Assembly (NCBI GenBank): GCA_026122225.1 | Contig: JANEZZ010001844.1 | Span: 248,001 to 312,000, forward strand | DNA: 64,000 nt | Reading direction: 5' to 3' | DNA from: Heloderma charlesbogerti | Lineage: Eukaryota > Chordata > Lepidosauria > Squamata > Helodermatidae | Part shown: positions 23,902-35,110 of the stretch, one piece after another | Layout of the letters: each line of letters opens with the position of its first letter | Numbering within the stretch: position 1 is the first letter of the stretch | The notes under the pieces: model-generated | Databases searched by the model: none | Told to the model about the DNA's origin: nothing | What the model saw: only the letters and a program-made list of their open reading frames with translations | Program-made: the position numbers and the translations under genes

Positions 23902-25284
23902 TATCTTCTGAAGAAAGCAGCTTGCAGACATGAAATTTTCTAATTAGTTAAAAAGCTTCAGGCAAATAAGGAGAAAGATAAACAGAGACAGCCCTCAAAG
24001 GACTGTAGTCCTGGCATACGATAAACCTGGGGATTTCTTGTTGTTGTTGCTTGAGACATGTTATTACTAAGGGGGGAAAACCTTTATTTCTTCTAATTTT
24101 GAAGGCTGTCATTTTCTTCCCTCCCTCTGAAAATGTAGAAGTTTTTTGGAATTGGCGGGGGGGGGGGCGCTAGAAGCAAGGCTGAAATGTGACTCCCTAA
24201 TTCTTAACCCTATTGTAGTAATATGCTCATTTAAATGTCAGAATTTAGGCAAGATTATAGGATATTTCCCTAATGTGAACAATACTTTCTTTAGGTGCAG
24301 CATAGACTGCTTTGATTCTGCTTGACCACTGCTTTTCACCTCACTTTACCAAGGTTTATATAGCTGGGGTAGGTTGCCTCCTGGTATGCCAGTTCTTCAT
24401 AATCTCCCATATCAACGTGCTTTGCTTTTGGGTGTCCCTGTGTCCTTCTTTTTCTGACAGACTTCCCTCTCATGTTAGACCCACATGTATTGCAACATCA
24501 TCTTTGTCCATTTGTACAAGATTTAAGCCCTTTCCCTGCGTCCCTGCCCCCATTCTGTATAAAGTAGCACAGTGTTTCTTATTATCCCCATTTGTGTAAA
24601 GCTACCTTCTTTGATCTGCAATCATATTTTTCCCTGCCCCCAAGGATGTTAGGAGAAAGAAACCTCCAGAACATCAACATCGCCAGAAGATTCACGAGCC
24701 ATTTTGTAGCGCCATTGTCTGTTCATGAACTTGTTCTAATAGCTGAGTTTTGGTACAAAATTATGATATTTTGGGTCATCTGGGTTCACAAAGAATTGTT
24801 GGGAGATCGGGATTGGAAGGAACGTCTCGCTACGGCGCCTAAGTTTGCCTGTGCTCTATCATATCGCCTTGGTAACTAGGGGGTAATTATTTCCTCCTTT
24901 CATCTTCAAAAAACAGACATTCGACAAGCAAACAGATCCTGTGAACTCGGCTGCTGCTCTTCTGTTTTCAAACAGGATATCAAAGCTGGAGGTTGGGGGG
25001 AACCAATTGGGGGGAACCAATTGATGGGTCTGTCACAGAGCTATAACTTGAAGCTGGCTTTCCTAGGACCCAAATCTGACACTTGTTACCTTCCTCAAGC
25101 CTCTTGAAGACAAAGATTCTACAAAGGGTTGGGAAAATGAAGGGAGAAAGAGGCTGTAAAAGCGATTAGCCATGATAGCTAAATGGAACTTCCCTTATTC
25201 TCAAAGCAGTGCTCCTCTGAAAATCAGATGTAGTGGACTAACAACAGGGGACAGCTATTAACTTCATGCTCTGTTTATGAACAT
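23902..25284. other. Unassigned intronic DNA
   Basis: A poly-G run lies at 24158-24167. A CpG-containing patch at 24640-24880 (reading frame of 95 codons, no known domain) stands out from its AT-rich surroundings. ggggggaaccaattg is duplicated at 24995-25023. Confidence 0.4.
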
Positions 25285-25378
25285 CCCAGAGTCACCTGGT
25301 TGGTCATTATTGGAAGCATAATGCTGAACTAGATGGACCTTTGATCCAATGTAGGAGGGCTGCTATTTATGTTCTAGA
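25285..25378 (+). mobile_element. CR1-clade 3' UTR fragment
   Basis: cacctggttggtcattattgg then ctgaactagatggacctttgatcc, ending tatgttcta. Matches the end of 2845-3437. Confidence 0.6.
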
Positions 25379-25894
25379 TATTTGACTAGTCTGATATTAC
25401 ACACAGAGGTAACATGCACAGTTGTATTAAGGCAGGGATGCTGCACAATAATAAAAAAAAACAGTTGTAGTTTATTATTGCCCTAATCAGCAGGCTGCCT
25501 TTCATCCTTCTGTTCTCCCAAAGGGTTGCTTCCTTAGAAGTGTAACATATTGAATGTAGCAATTTTCAGAGGGGTAGCTGTGGAAGGCCCGAAGTGCACA
25601 TTACTTTAAAGATGTAGCAGCTATGTCTTGTCTTCGTTTTTATTCTAGGGCGGACTTTAACCCTCCCTTCACCTGCTGTGGTCCTGATCAGAGTGGGGCC
25701 CCCCTGCAACATATGTTGCCAAATATTGATCTATTTGCATTAGTGGATCACTGCTTGGCAACATAACGTGCAGGCAAGGGAGGCCCAACCCCGATTGGGG
25801 CCATGGGGTGGGGGTAGGAGGATTAAAGGCCCCCAAATCCCCAAATTACCATCCCAATGTCTTTAAAGTAATGTGTGCTTTGGGTCTTAGTCTG

Positions 25895-26200
25895 CTGCAG
25901 CAAAACCAACGATCTTGCAATGCCTTAAAGCAGGGGTGGACAACTTGTAGACCAAAATATCTGGAGAGGCAGAACTGCCATCATCCCCCATCATTAGCTA
26001 TGCCGCCTAGGGCTAATAGGAACTGTAGACCAAACCATCTGGAGGGGTACATGTTTCACACCTCTGCCTTAAAGGCTAACAGATTTATTATGGCATAAGC
26101 TTTCATGGACCTCAGTCTACTTCATCAGATGCTTTCATAGTCCACGAAATCTTATTCCATAATAAATCTGTTAGTTTTTAATATGGCACAAGGCTCTTTA
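25895..26200 (-). mobile_element. Repeat with CTGATGA...GAAA core, split by a hAT MITE
   Basis: The host repeat reads, on the minus strand, taacagatttattatgg.ataag and then ctgatgaagtagactgagg, then tccatgaaagcttatgcc, then aacagatttattatggc... A partial inverted copy adjoins it (26121-26178). The 5' portion (gctgcagcaaaaccaacgatcttgcaatgccttaaag, 25895-25930) is separated from its continuation (26067 on) by the MITE at 25931-26066. Related copies are at 50060-50842 and 63250-63345. Confidence 0.6.
25931..26066. mobile_element. hAT-like MITE with perfect 8-bp TSD
   Basis: Starts caggggtggacaacttgtag and ends catgtttcacacctctg. It is flanked by ccttaaag at both 25923-25930 and 26067-26074. 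It is inserted into another repeat, which dates it as the younger of the two. Confidence 0.9.
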
Positions 26201-27488
26201 TTTCTACTGAATGTAGATATCTTACTGACAATAGTCCATGCTAAATTAAACTTAGCATATAGTTTTATAAAATATTCTTCTTTTAACAACTTTTAATTTG
26301 AGGTGGTGTGTTACTTGGTGGTTGCTTAAAAACATAATAGGAATATGCAGGTATTGACTGGGAGAGGAATTTATTTATTTTCAATATATATATATACCAC
26401 CCAATATCAAAGTACTCTGAACTGTTTACAAGTAAAGTCTGTGCAGTCAAGGCCTTGTGGGCTGTATTATCGTTATTTTTTGTAATGCTTCAAGTGACAA
26501 TGCTGAAGGTTACAAGAAAGACATGGTACTGACAGGAGCTCCAGGGAGGAAAATTTTGCAGAATGGGAAAATAAGATTCCTCTCCTGAAAAGGTTTAATT
26601 TATAAAATAGAAAACCAATGTGTAGAATTGTCTTTTAGGCTGCAATCTTATACCCACTTCCCTGTGAGTAAGACCCATTAAACCCTGTAGGACTTACTTC
26701 TGGGATTGTGGTAAGATGTGCTGTTAAGGCTGGATTTGTATGAAGACTTTTGTTTTCAATTGTGTAATAATTCCTAGATGAAAAGCGGTTGCTGGTACTG
26801 AGAGGAACACTTTATGAAGCAGGAAGCTGGCAAAGCAGGTTTGGGATGCCTTCCCTGATGTTCACATTTGGGCACACAACATTGTTCCAGCCATAATATT
26901 AATACTGTGGAGATGCCTCTTTGGTAAGGTTTTCAGTGTTCGGGTGAAGAGTTTCTAAAATCTATGCTCTGACAGCTGCTCCCCCTTCTCAGTTATTGCT
27001 CACTAAATAACCAGCTGACAAAACAGGTTGCCCTCAGCTCTTCAATCTCCTGCCTTTGATTAGGCAAGCTCCTCTTCTTTTCCCTTGATGGGTTCAATTT
27101 GCTCTGATCTATTTGCTTCCCCTGCCCACTGTGTCCTGTACAATTTCTCTGAAATGCGTTGACTCATTGTGGCCTTGTTTTCATGTGCTCCAACCAGTCC
27201 TATGTGAAACCCACTTAAATGGTGGCTGTCTGCTTCCTCTGGAGAAGAGAGATGAACCCTTTGTCTTCCACACACTGTACCGTTTTATAGCAATCTTGGG
27301 CTTAGTTACTACCTATGATAGTTTATCTGTGTGTACATTTCAAAGAGTCCTCAAACTGTTTCCCCCTCCACCACGCCTAAGGCAATATTCCACTGCTTGC
27401 AGAGTTTGCAACCCTATTCTGCTTTGGAGGTGGGAGTGGAAGAGTTTGAAGGTTCCATGAAATCACAAGAGAATGAGTGGGGAAAGCC
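26201..27488. other. Mostly unassigned, with a MITE end at 26638-26712
   Basis: ggctgcaatcttatac...ctgtgagtaagacccattaaaccctgtaggacttactt is a member of the short 'caatcctatac/aagtaagtcc' MITE family. The rest has no recognised exon or repeat. Confidence 0.45.
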
Positions 27489-28114
27489 CAGGGCCAGTCC
27501 TACCATTAAACGGGCTCATGTGCCCGCATCAGGTGGCAGCGTGGGAAGAGTGGCAAATTGCACCACTTTCTCCACTGTCTCCCACCACCTCCAGGGAGTG
27601 CTCTGGAGAGCCCCACCAACTGCTGTCCTGCTGTGGCATTTGCCACAGCAAAAAAGCAGCTGGTGGGGGCTCTCTAGAGCTACCTGTTGCGTGTCCCCCA
27701 CTTTTCCTTGTAGTGAGAGCCAGTGTGGTGTAGTGGCTAGAGTGTTGGACTGGGAGTCAGGAGATCCGGGTTCTAGTTCCCACTCGGCCATGAAACTCAC
27801 TGGGTGATTTTGGGCCAGTCACAGACACTCAGCCCAACCCAGCTCATGGGGTTGTTGTTGTGAAGATAAAATGGAGAGGAAGAGGATTATGTACATTGCC
27901 TTGGGTTCCTTAAGGAGGAAAAAAGGCAGAATATAAATGAAATATAACCAACCTCACATGAGAGCTTGGCTGACCTTTTGCAGGAGCTCTATGGCTGGAA
28001 AGTGGGGCAAGGTGGGAGTAGCCGGCTAGGGGGCCAGGGGGAGTGAGCAGCCAGATAGGGGTGGTTAGGTGGCTAGGCAGTAGCCTCACTTGAAGACATG
28101 TTGGGCCAGGCCTG
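27489..28114. mobile_element. hAT non-autonomous element, CAGGGCC TIR, carrying a SINE
   Basis: The left end cagggccagtcctacc inverts at the right to caggcctggcccaaca. Flanks are ggaaagcc (27481-27488) and gcaaagcc (28115-28122), a 7/8 duplication. Same family as 13989-14277 but larger, in part because a Sauria SINE sits at 27717-27949. Confidence 0.82.
27717..27949 (+). mobile_element. Sauria-type tRNA SINE, near full length
   Basis: tRNA-related head gagccagtgtggtgtagtgg ... B-box region cgggttctagttccc, then ccatgaaactcactgggtga, ggttgttgttgtgaagataaaatgg, and a tail gaggaaaaaaggcagaatataaatgaaata. The family is squamate-specific and is known to use BovB machinery. Inserted into the hAT element at 27489-28114. 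Confidence 0.9.
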
Positions 28115-28122
28115 GCAAAGCC

Positions 28123-29340
28123 TCCCACATCTTAGCACATTTTCTCCTCTGCTGCACTAATCACAGTGGAGAAGGGCAGGAGCTGAGCTGGAGCAAAGTT
28201 ACTGGACGGGATAGTGGCTGGGGTCTGAGGCACAAGATTTTCTAAACCAAAGGCTTGTGCCAATGAGATTTTTTCTTTCCAGAGCAAATAGCAGTTACAA
28301 GGAAGCTGATCTGGATTGGGATCACAGGGGGAAGGAAAGTTAAATCTCCTTTCTCCTTAACTAGGGTCACACTCCAATTTGCCTAGTCTATTACGTACAT
28401 TTTGAAAACCATTGTTAATTGTGGAAATGGTGTCACATTTAGTTAGCAAGGAAAAAAAATCTAGTTGTAGCATTATTGTCTTTGCCCACATTATTTTACC
28501 TTTCTTTCACGGTGCACACAGGCAGGTAAGCGTGGTGGAGAACAAGGGATACTACAATGGTATATAGGCCAAAGAGGCACTGCACAGGAAGCTTTTCCTC
28601 CTTGCTTAAAGGTAGACAAAAATGTGGTAACATTTTTACAGAGGACTGCCTGCCTGCCTGCCTGCCAGTCAGTCAGTTAGTCAGTTCAGACTCTAACCCA
28701 ATTTAAAATGACATGGCTGGCTGCAGTAATCCTTGTCTCAGGCCAGAATGAGCAAAGAGGCATATGGAGTTTAATCTGCTGCATTGAGCTGTACTTTGGG
28801 TGGAGATGTAGCTAGGAATATTCTCTAAATTTGGCATGATACCCAGCAAATCCATTTCTGAATGAACTGTTTCAGGGTAATCCTCTCCTACCCCACCTAA
28901 TGCAAAATGGCAACAGTGTAGACTGCCCACTTGCAAAGGTGGCAGTTTTTATGCCTTGTAAGGTGGTATGCTTTTGGGGGCAGGAAGGACAAAAACTTGC
29001 CTAGCCATGGCAATGGCACATAATCTGGTAGTGCCCTTGTCAGAAACTGGAGAATCCCTTTTTACCTTTGCTTTCAGAAGTGCAAGGTTCCAGCAATCCT
29101 ACTTCAACAACTTTTTTTTTTTAAGGAAATTGCTGTTGAAGGCTCACGGATAACAAGGTGGCATATACTGATGGGCAAACTTGCCTCAGCATATTTCAGA
29201 ATAGGCTCAGCTTTTATGAGATTTTTGACAAGTGTGTGTTTTTGAGGGGGAGGTCATCTGTTTCAGAGTTCTCTCCCAGTTTGTAATGTTGGTGTATGTG
29301 CCGATGGTGTGGCTGACATGTATTTTATTGCGTTGCCCCC
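28123..29340. other. Unassigned intronic DNA with (GCCT)n(AGTC)n
   Basis: A tetranucleotide tract lies at about 28646-28689 (gcct x5 then cagt/agtc units). No exon or transposon recognised elsewhere. Confidence 0.45.
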
Positions 29341-29730
29341 CTGCCTGCAAAATTCATTTGGTCTGAATTTTTATATGAACTTACCAAATGCACACCATCC
29401 AAACCTGTATGAGAACTGGAACACATCTGTGCACTAAAATCCACACTTCGCAGCAGTGTGGCTCATAACTCAAAAATGGTCACAACAATATACCAAAATG
29501 TGTACATTAACCTACAAAAACTAGATATTACACTGGGGGGAAGTGCATACTAGGAAAAATGCATACATTTGGAGAAATGCACACAAAAATAAGTGCAAAT
29601 CCTCATGCTTTTTTGGGGGGGGGGCTGAATTTGCAACTTATGTGGAAGCGAGCCAAAACCAACTTACCTTCGGGAAAATAAGAAACTGAGCAAAACCGAA
29701 ATGGACATATTTGCTGTCCTTAGCGGAGAG
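29340..29730. mobile_element. MITE of the 'aaatgcatacattt' family
   Basis: Repeated short phrases (gaaaaatgcatacatttgg, agaaatgcacacaaaaat) and an end of ..gaaatggacatatttgctgtcc type. Similar phrase series occur at 43310-43520 and 54850-55080. Confidence 0.45.
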
Positions 29731-29974
29731 TAACTTAGAAATTCAAGGGGCTCCTCTGCCAGAACAAGAACACCTGGGAGAATGCGGGAGTGGTAGACTG
29801 ACAGCAACATCTCAAATATTTATAAGACACATTCAAGGGAATCAACAGACAGGAGATATTGACCAAACAAAAGAGGCTAATTGATCAGATGGTCACTGAA
29901 CACACAGTTCACTTTGTCAGGAACTTTGTCGAAAGCAAGGGGCTAGCATTAAATACATTTTGCATTAGAGCTAG

Positions 29975-30165
29975 CTGGGAAAGATTGAAGGCAAAAGGAG
30001 AAGGGGACGGCAGAGGATGAGATGGCTAGATAGCATCACCGATGTAATGAATATGAACTTGAGCACGTTCCGGGAGAGAGCAGAGGACAGGAAGGCCTGG
30101 CGTGCTATGGTCCATGGGGTCACGAAGAGTCGGACGTGACTTAATGACTGAACAACGACAACAAC
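29975..30165 (+). mobile_element. BovB LINE 3' end, about 190 bp
   Basis: Begins at gggaaagattgaaggcaaaa, continues gaggatgagatggctagatag, and ends gtcggacgtgacttaatgac with an (AAC)n-like tail. Only the last part of the ORF and the 3' terminus are present. Confidence 0.9.
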
Positions 30166-30355
30166 AAACAAAGTAGCCTGGTCAGTCCAAGTGCTTAACT
30201 TGGCCTATACAGAATCTTTTTTTAAATTCTCAACTGGAGAGGAACGTCTGAGGACACAATGTTCAATTTGTAACATAGCCGAGTATTACAAGCTGCGCAA
30301 CTTTAAATTCCAAACCACTACAGCAACATCTGTAGTGATATGTAGTGCTAGTGCC

Positions 30356-30461
30356 ATGGAGTGGGACTATCAGCCCCATCCAGAATGGCCAATGGCCAGG
30401 AATGATGGGAGTTGAAGTCCAACAACAACTGGAGGGCTAAAGTTTCCCCACACCGTTCTAG
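30356..30461. mobile_element. hAT-like MITE, partial
   Basis: cagccccatccagaatggccaatggccagg, then gatgggagttgaagtccaacaac, then ggagggctaaagtttcccc. Left TIR missing. Confidence 0.65.
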
Positions 30462-30985
30462 CCAGTGGGAAGCTGGATGCCTGCACAGATCTGTGATGCA
30501 TACCTTATACACACTATTCTTCCTTCAGGCTACCTCCACCAAGACAGTGATTTTGTGTGCATGTGCGCACACACAAGATTTGGCAGATAGGGAACAATTG
30601 CATAAAGTGCACAGTTTTGGGGTGCTTCCAGATATCAGCTCTCCTGTGCCCCAATGACACTAGTTGCAAACCCAGAAACAAAGCAGGAGCCATCTCATAG
30701 AAGAGACACCTGTTATCATTGAGGTTTGGGGTTAGTCACTAGAGAACATGCATTGGCAATTGTTTAAGGTCACTCTCAGATTTTTTGATGTTGCAGAACC
30801 AGGAGGGAGAGCGGGTTAATGGCAGCACTCCAGGAAACTATAGCATGTCCATCATTCCAAGAAACGGAGGGCAGACTTATGGACTCAATAACACACACTT
30901 ATTATTATCTAGGATGAGAATAGTGAATGGAGTTTTCTAAAATATGTGTTCATATTGCTTTGATTACTTTATAGAAAGATAGGCT
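30462..30985. other. Unassigned intronic DNA
   Basis: No exon or repeat recognised. Confidence 0.4.
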
Positions 30986-30987
30986 AA

Positions 30988-31102
30988 GGGTGAAATCCTA
31001 TCCATGTTTAGACAGGAAAAAAGTCCTACAACTCCCAGCATTCCCCAGCTGAATGGAGGACTTTTTTTCTGTCTAAACAAACATAGGATTGCATCCTAAA
31101 AG
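30988..31102. mobile_element. Short MITE, 'GGGTGMAATCCTAT' ends
   Basis: gggtgaaatcctatccatg at the left is inverted as ataggattgcatcct at the right. Inside, tgtttagacaggaaaaaagtcc faces ggactttttttctgtctaaaca. Relatives at 36130-36212 and 51296-51378. Confidence 0.7.
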
Positions 31103-31880
31103 TATTAGAAATAAATAAATGGTGAAATTATGGTGAATGTTTTGTTAGCTTTTTGATGAGGATTCCAAGCTAAAATGCATAAAAGTAAGGGTTGGGGGGG
31201 GGCGAGTGAGCCTTTCTTTTTAGTTGTCAATTTTGACATTTCCCACTGCATTTTGAATCTCACAATTTACAGGAAATTGAACTGGAAATGCTCTAATTTT
31301 ATTTCTCTATAGAAGTCTTTAAAGTTTTGGGGTACTCTTTTCTTCTACTCTTGAATAGTAGTTTAAGATTATGCAGCTTGTCTAATGATGTTTGTGAGAA
31401 TCCTTATCAGAACTATAAACTATATCTAGTAACCCAAACATCCATATTTGGTATTTCTCTTAAAAGGCAAACAAACTATCATGCATTTAGCTCTTACTAG
31501 TGGGAAGCTGATGAGTGTTTTCTCTTATATGAAACAATCTTTAAAAGAAGTGTTCTTTCCTGTGTGCAGGGTATCAATCTGTACCTCATTTAACCCTAGC
31601 TACAGCCTGTAAATCAATGTATGATCTTTTTGCATAATCAACACTGGGCACTTTATCTACAGGATGGTGCCCCTTGGGGGAATTAATATTTTAAACAAAA
31701 TATGTACTGCACATATGAAGAAGCCATTTTAAAAAAAAGTGTTTTATTTTACTGGACATGTGCCAGTATGTGTCTCAACTGCGTGTATATGCAATACAGA
31801 TGACAGCCAGCTTGTTAATGGTGTGTGTGTGTGTGTGTGTCTGCACAATATACATATGTTCAAACTTCCCTATTTTCTAA
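31103..31880. other. Unassigned intronic DNA with (GT)n
   Basis: A (GT)n tract at about 31821-31841 and a poly-G run at 31194-31202. Otherwise nothing recognised. Confidence 0.45.
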
Positions 31881-31884
31881 TTTG

Positions 31885-32327
31885 TTGTTCAGTCGTTAAG
31901 TTGTGTCCGACTCTTCGTGATCCCATGGACCATAGCTCGCCAGGCCTTCCTGTCCTCCGCTGTCTCCCGGAGTGTGCTCAAGTTCATATTCATTGCATCG
32001 GTGATACTATCTAGCCATCTCATCCTCTGCCGTCCCCTTCTCCTTTTGCCTTCAATCTTTCCCAGCATCAGGGTCTTTTCCAGGGAGTTTTCTCCTCACA
32101 TTTGGTGGCCAAAATATTTGAGCTTCAGCTTCAGTATCTGTCCTTCCAGTGAGCAGTCAGGGTTGATTTCCTTTAGGATGGACTGATTTGACCTCCTTGC
32201 AGTCCAAGGACTCGTAAGAGTCTTCTCCAGCACCACAGTTCAAAAGCATCAATTCTTCGGCACTCAGCCTTCCTTTTAGTCCAGCTCTCACAGCCATACC
32301 TAATGAATCACTATCTCTATTTTGTTC
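31885..32327 (-). pseudogene. BovB LINE 3' end, minus strand
   Basis: On the plus strand it starts ttgttcagtcgttaagttgtgtccgactc, the complement of the BovB 3' terminus. It runs through the ORF tail to ccagctctcacagccatac. Possible short duplication ctaatttg at 31877-31884 and 32328-32335. Length and coding content are similar to the copy at 23461. Confidence 0.9.
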
Positions 32328-32448
32328 CTAATTTGCCTGTTGGGGAAGCTTTGGGGTCCCCTCCCCAAATGCATTGTGAACTCATGTATAGTGTAGTATG
32401 TTGTGTGTGTCTGTGTATTCACTCGGAGTAGTTTACAGCAGTTTTTCT

Positions 32449-32540
32449 AATAATGCAATCCTATACATGTTTATTGAGAAGTAAGTCCCCTGTTTTCAGT
32501 GGGGATTACTCCCAGGTAAGTGTGCATAGGATTCCTGCCT
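32449..32540. mobile_element. Short MITE, 'GCAATCCTATACATG' ends
   Basis: gcaatcctatacatg...aagtaagtcccctgttttcagtggggattactcccag...gtgcataggatt: the terminal and subterminal parts are inverted copies. Confidence 0.75.
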
Positions 32541-32689
32541 AAATGTTAATAGTTCTGATCCTAGCTTCCCTTCTATTACCCCCTCCTCAATCATCATCTG
32601 TCCAGATAGACAGCACTACAGACAGATAGTATCTATAATATGTACAACCAGATCCACAGTGAGATTGAAACATTTTTTGCATTTTAAAA

Positions 32690-32912
32690 TGTAAACCCCT
32701 AGAGGGCTGAAAAGCAGGGCTTCATTTTAAAACATGTTGTTTCTAGTGTTGCTTAATGCTATTTTTAGTGTTGAGGTGTTGCAATTTTTAATGTTTTACT
32801 TAGTTTTTTAATGATTGGATGATAATGATGATGATGACGACTATGTTTTGTTAGTTGCTGCTGGAGGGGAAAAGCAGAAAACAATTTTTACCACAAATAA
32901 ATAAGTAAATGA
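32690..32912 (+). mobile_element. LINE 3' tail (L2/CR1 type), diverged
   Basis: A T-rich segment with repeated ttttaatg phrases, a (GATGAT)n run and an aaataaataagtaaatg end resembles L2 3' UTRs. No coding part. Confidence 0.4.
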
Positions 32913-34750
32913 AAAGGAAACTATTATTGCCAATTTAGTGTAAGAGATGGTTCAGAAACCACTACAGGACAGATTATTGCAAAGAAAATGATTCAGTCCA
33001 GAGTCTAAAATTACCTAACTGTACCACCAGCTGTATGTTATATTAATTTACTCTGTTTCAGAAATCCAGTGAAGAAGAGAGTATTGCAGAGCAAATTAAT
33101 GTAATGTGCATCCAGTGGTGCAGTTAGGTACTTTTTGGACTTAATCACCTTACGGGGGACCCATTGCAATCTCAAGTGCTACAGCACAGGCACAGTTACC
33201 AACCCAGTGAGAACTAGACTTTCATTAGCTGATTGTCATGACAGGTTTGAACAGGGCCTCACACATTCAAACCCAATGCACTGTACTGGTCTGAGTAGTA
33301 GGTGCATCATTGTGATCTTGAAAAGTAACGTTCTCCCAAATGGTGTCCTCCCTTTATGGCATTTCTCTCATGGATGGGAAAAGGACCTGCTTTTTCTGGA
33401 GGCTTATCTCAGTTGCTGTTTCATGCCAATTTTTTTTTTAAAGATGTGTTTTTCCTTGCTTATGAAATTCTATTCCTCTGTTTTTGGAAGAACAGCATTG
33501 CTATAACATATAACTGAGCGAGAAGCTAATCATGTAATATGTCGTGTGTGTGTGTGTGTGTAAGGAATGCACTCACCAACGTTTTGTATATGTGTAACAT
33601 TTCAAATGCTACATTTTCTAAATCCACCCCACCCACCCACCCAGCCTGCAAAATGTGCTGTGTTCAGAAATCTTGAGCAGTTTTACATTTGCATTTACCA
33701 ATCTTGGGTGCTGTTTCCCTTTGCTCTTTTTTACCAGAAGCACCTCAACAGTTGTAAGAAGGCACTTGCTGATTATGTTGTTATGAGTTTGGAGTCTGAT
33801 CAGGCCAGGGTAAATGAAAATGGTAGGACCCCGAGAGAAAATTTTGATTGCTCAAGCAGAATGATCAAGAACCTTTGCTTCGTTAAGGAGATGTCTCACA
33901 CAGGATGGGCTCTTCTGGGAGAAGAGGACTTTTGGGGAGGGGTTTACCTCTCCCACACCTCCGAGGAATGTGCTAATTTGGCCTATGTTGGGCATGGACA
34001 AAGGCAGCAGCTTCAGGTATAGACTAGGACAATTTTCCAGAAAAGTGCTTCATTATGAGAGGCATTTTTGGTGAAAAGCTGGTAAACAGGTGTTCCCCCC
34101 TAATTTGAATATGCTGAATCCAAATATCCCGTTTACCAAGCCCGATTCTCACAGGAACATATAAAAAATTTGAAGTCAAATGGACATATTCAATCAGAAA
34201 TCAAAGGGTTGAAATGATACTTGTAAGGTTAAAATGACAAATTTCTGAATCCTAAATAGGCTGGTTGCTTGGGAGATTTGAGTTGTACAGGCTTCCTTTC
34301 CTTTCCCCTCTTCTGGAACAGTACTTTGGAAGGCAAGAAAAGGCTATCATATCATGTTTATGAACATGTTTATTATAATTCATCTCACCTGGCTGGGAGA
34401 GTGGCAGATAGTGTGTGTGCGTGATCTCTGGCAGAATGATTTTGTGTGGTGATCTCCCTTCAATGATCTGGCCTCCCCTCCCATCCTCAGACCTCTCTTC
34501 ACCAGCTCGCAGTTCCTTTTTATGCCCCTCTCCTCTGGTCTCTGCATGCTATAGGGACAATTGGAAAGCTAACTAGGGTAACATGCTGTGTTTTGGGCAG
34601 GGGTATGATGATCTGGGGGTGACTTATTTTGGGGGGGCAGGATCTCCAATGGGGGTGGAGTGGATCTGCTGCAAGGGGGGAGGGTTCCTGAGCTGTATAG
34701 GCTTCTATCAGTGTAACATATCTATTTCTATTGCTTTTAACTTCAGGCTT
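32913..34750. other. Unassigned intronic DNA
   Basis: (GT)n lies at 33543-33561. ccagtggtgcagttaggtac at 33110-33130 resembles a hAT-type end fragment. The open frame 33567-34022 (151 codons) has no recognised domain and is probably chance. Confidence 0.4.
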
Positions 34751-34759
34751 TCGTTAACC

Positions 34760-35110
34760 ATGGAGCCAGTGCTAAGCTTAAAGAGAACAAGAGCGGTGGC
34801 ATATGAACAGTGCATTATATGTAAAGTAAAGTGCGATTATCTCTTCAGTGCAACTGAAAAGGGGTTGTCTGCAGTACAGGTGGTGGTAAATGCAAGACAC
34901 AAACGGAGAGATTCAACATACAAGGAAACAATTGAACAAATCAATATTGCTTTGCAAGGTGCTGAAAGCAAATCTTTGGTTTGGCATAAATATTGCTATG
35001 CACAGTTCACAGATAAAGGACAAATTAAAAGGTTGCAAAAACACTATTCAGAAAATTGTCTTTTAACCACTAAACATGGTTCACAAGCAAGTGCTCAACC
35101 AATTCCCTAA
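34760..35110 (+). CDS. Unrecognised small ORF with CxxC...WHxxC module, probably transposon-derived
   Basis: From the ATG in a good Kozak context (accATGg) this encodes 116 residues. A longer in-frame upstream start at 34583 is less convincing because a splice-acceptor-like ttttaacttcag ends at 34746. Visible residues are Cys18, Cys21 and a possible Cys25, a charged helical stretch rich in Lys/Arg (about 45-60), then Trp75-His76-Cys79 followed by AQFTDK. The Cys2...His-Cys pattern suggests a small zinc-binding fold. I recall such N-terminal modules in repetitive vertebrate ORFs, but I cannot name the family. The base composition and lack of stops suggest once-coding sequence. Downstream (35310-35330) an aataaa-type signal follows a gt-rich stretch. 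It could be the first exon of a transposon gene or a domesticated fragment. Confidence 0.45.
   Translation: MEPVLSLKRTRAVAYEQCIICKVKCDYLFSATEKGLSAVQVVVNARHKRRDSTYKETIEQINIALQGAESKSLVWHKYCYAQFTDKGQIKRLQKHYSENCLLTTKHGSQASAQPIP

Noticed and set aside
24592..24879. 95-codon ORF in a CpG-bearing patch
   Set aside because: No recognised motif or splice pattern. It could be a conserved non-coding element, but nothing in the sequence alone shows it.
33567..34022. 151-codon ORF
   Set aside because: No domain, no sensible start context, overlaps simple (CCCA)n-like sequence. Treated as chance.
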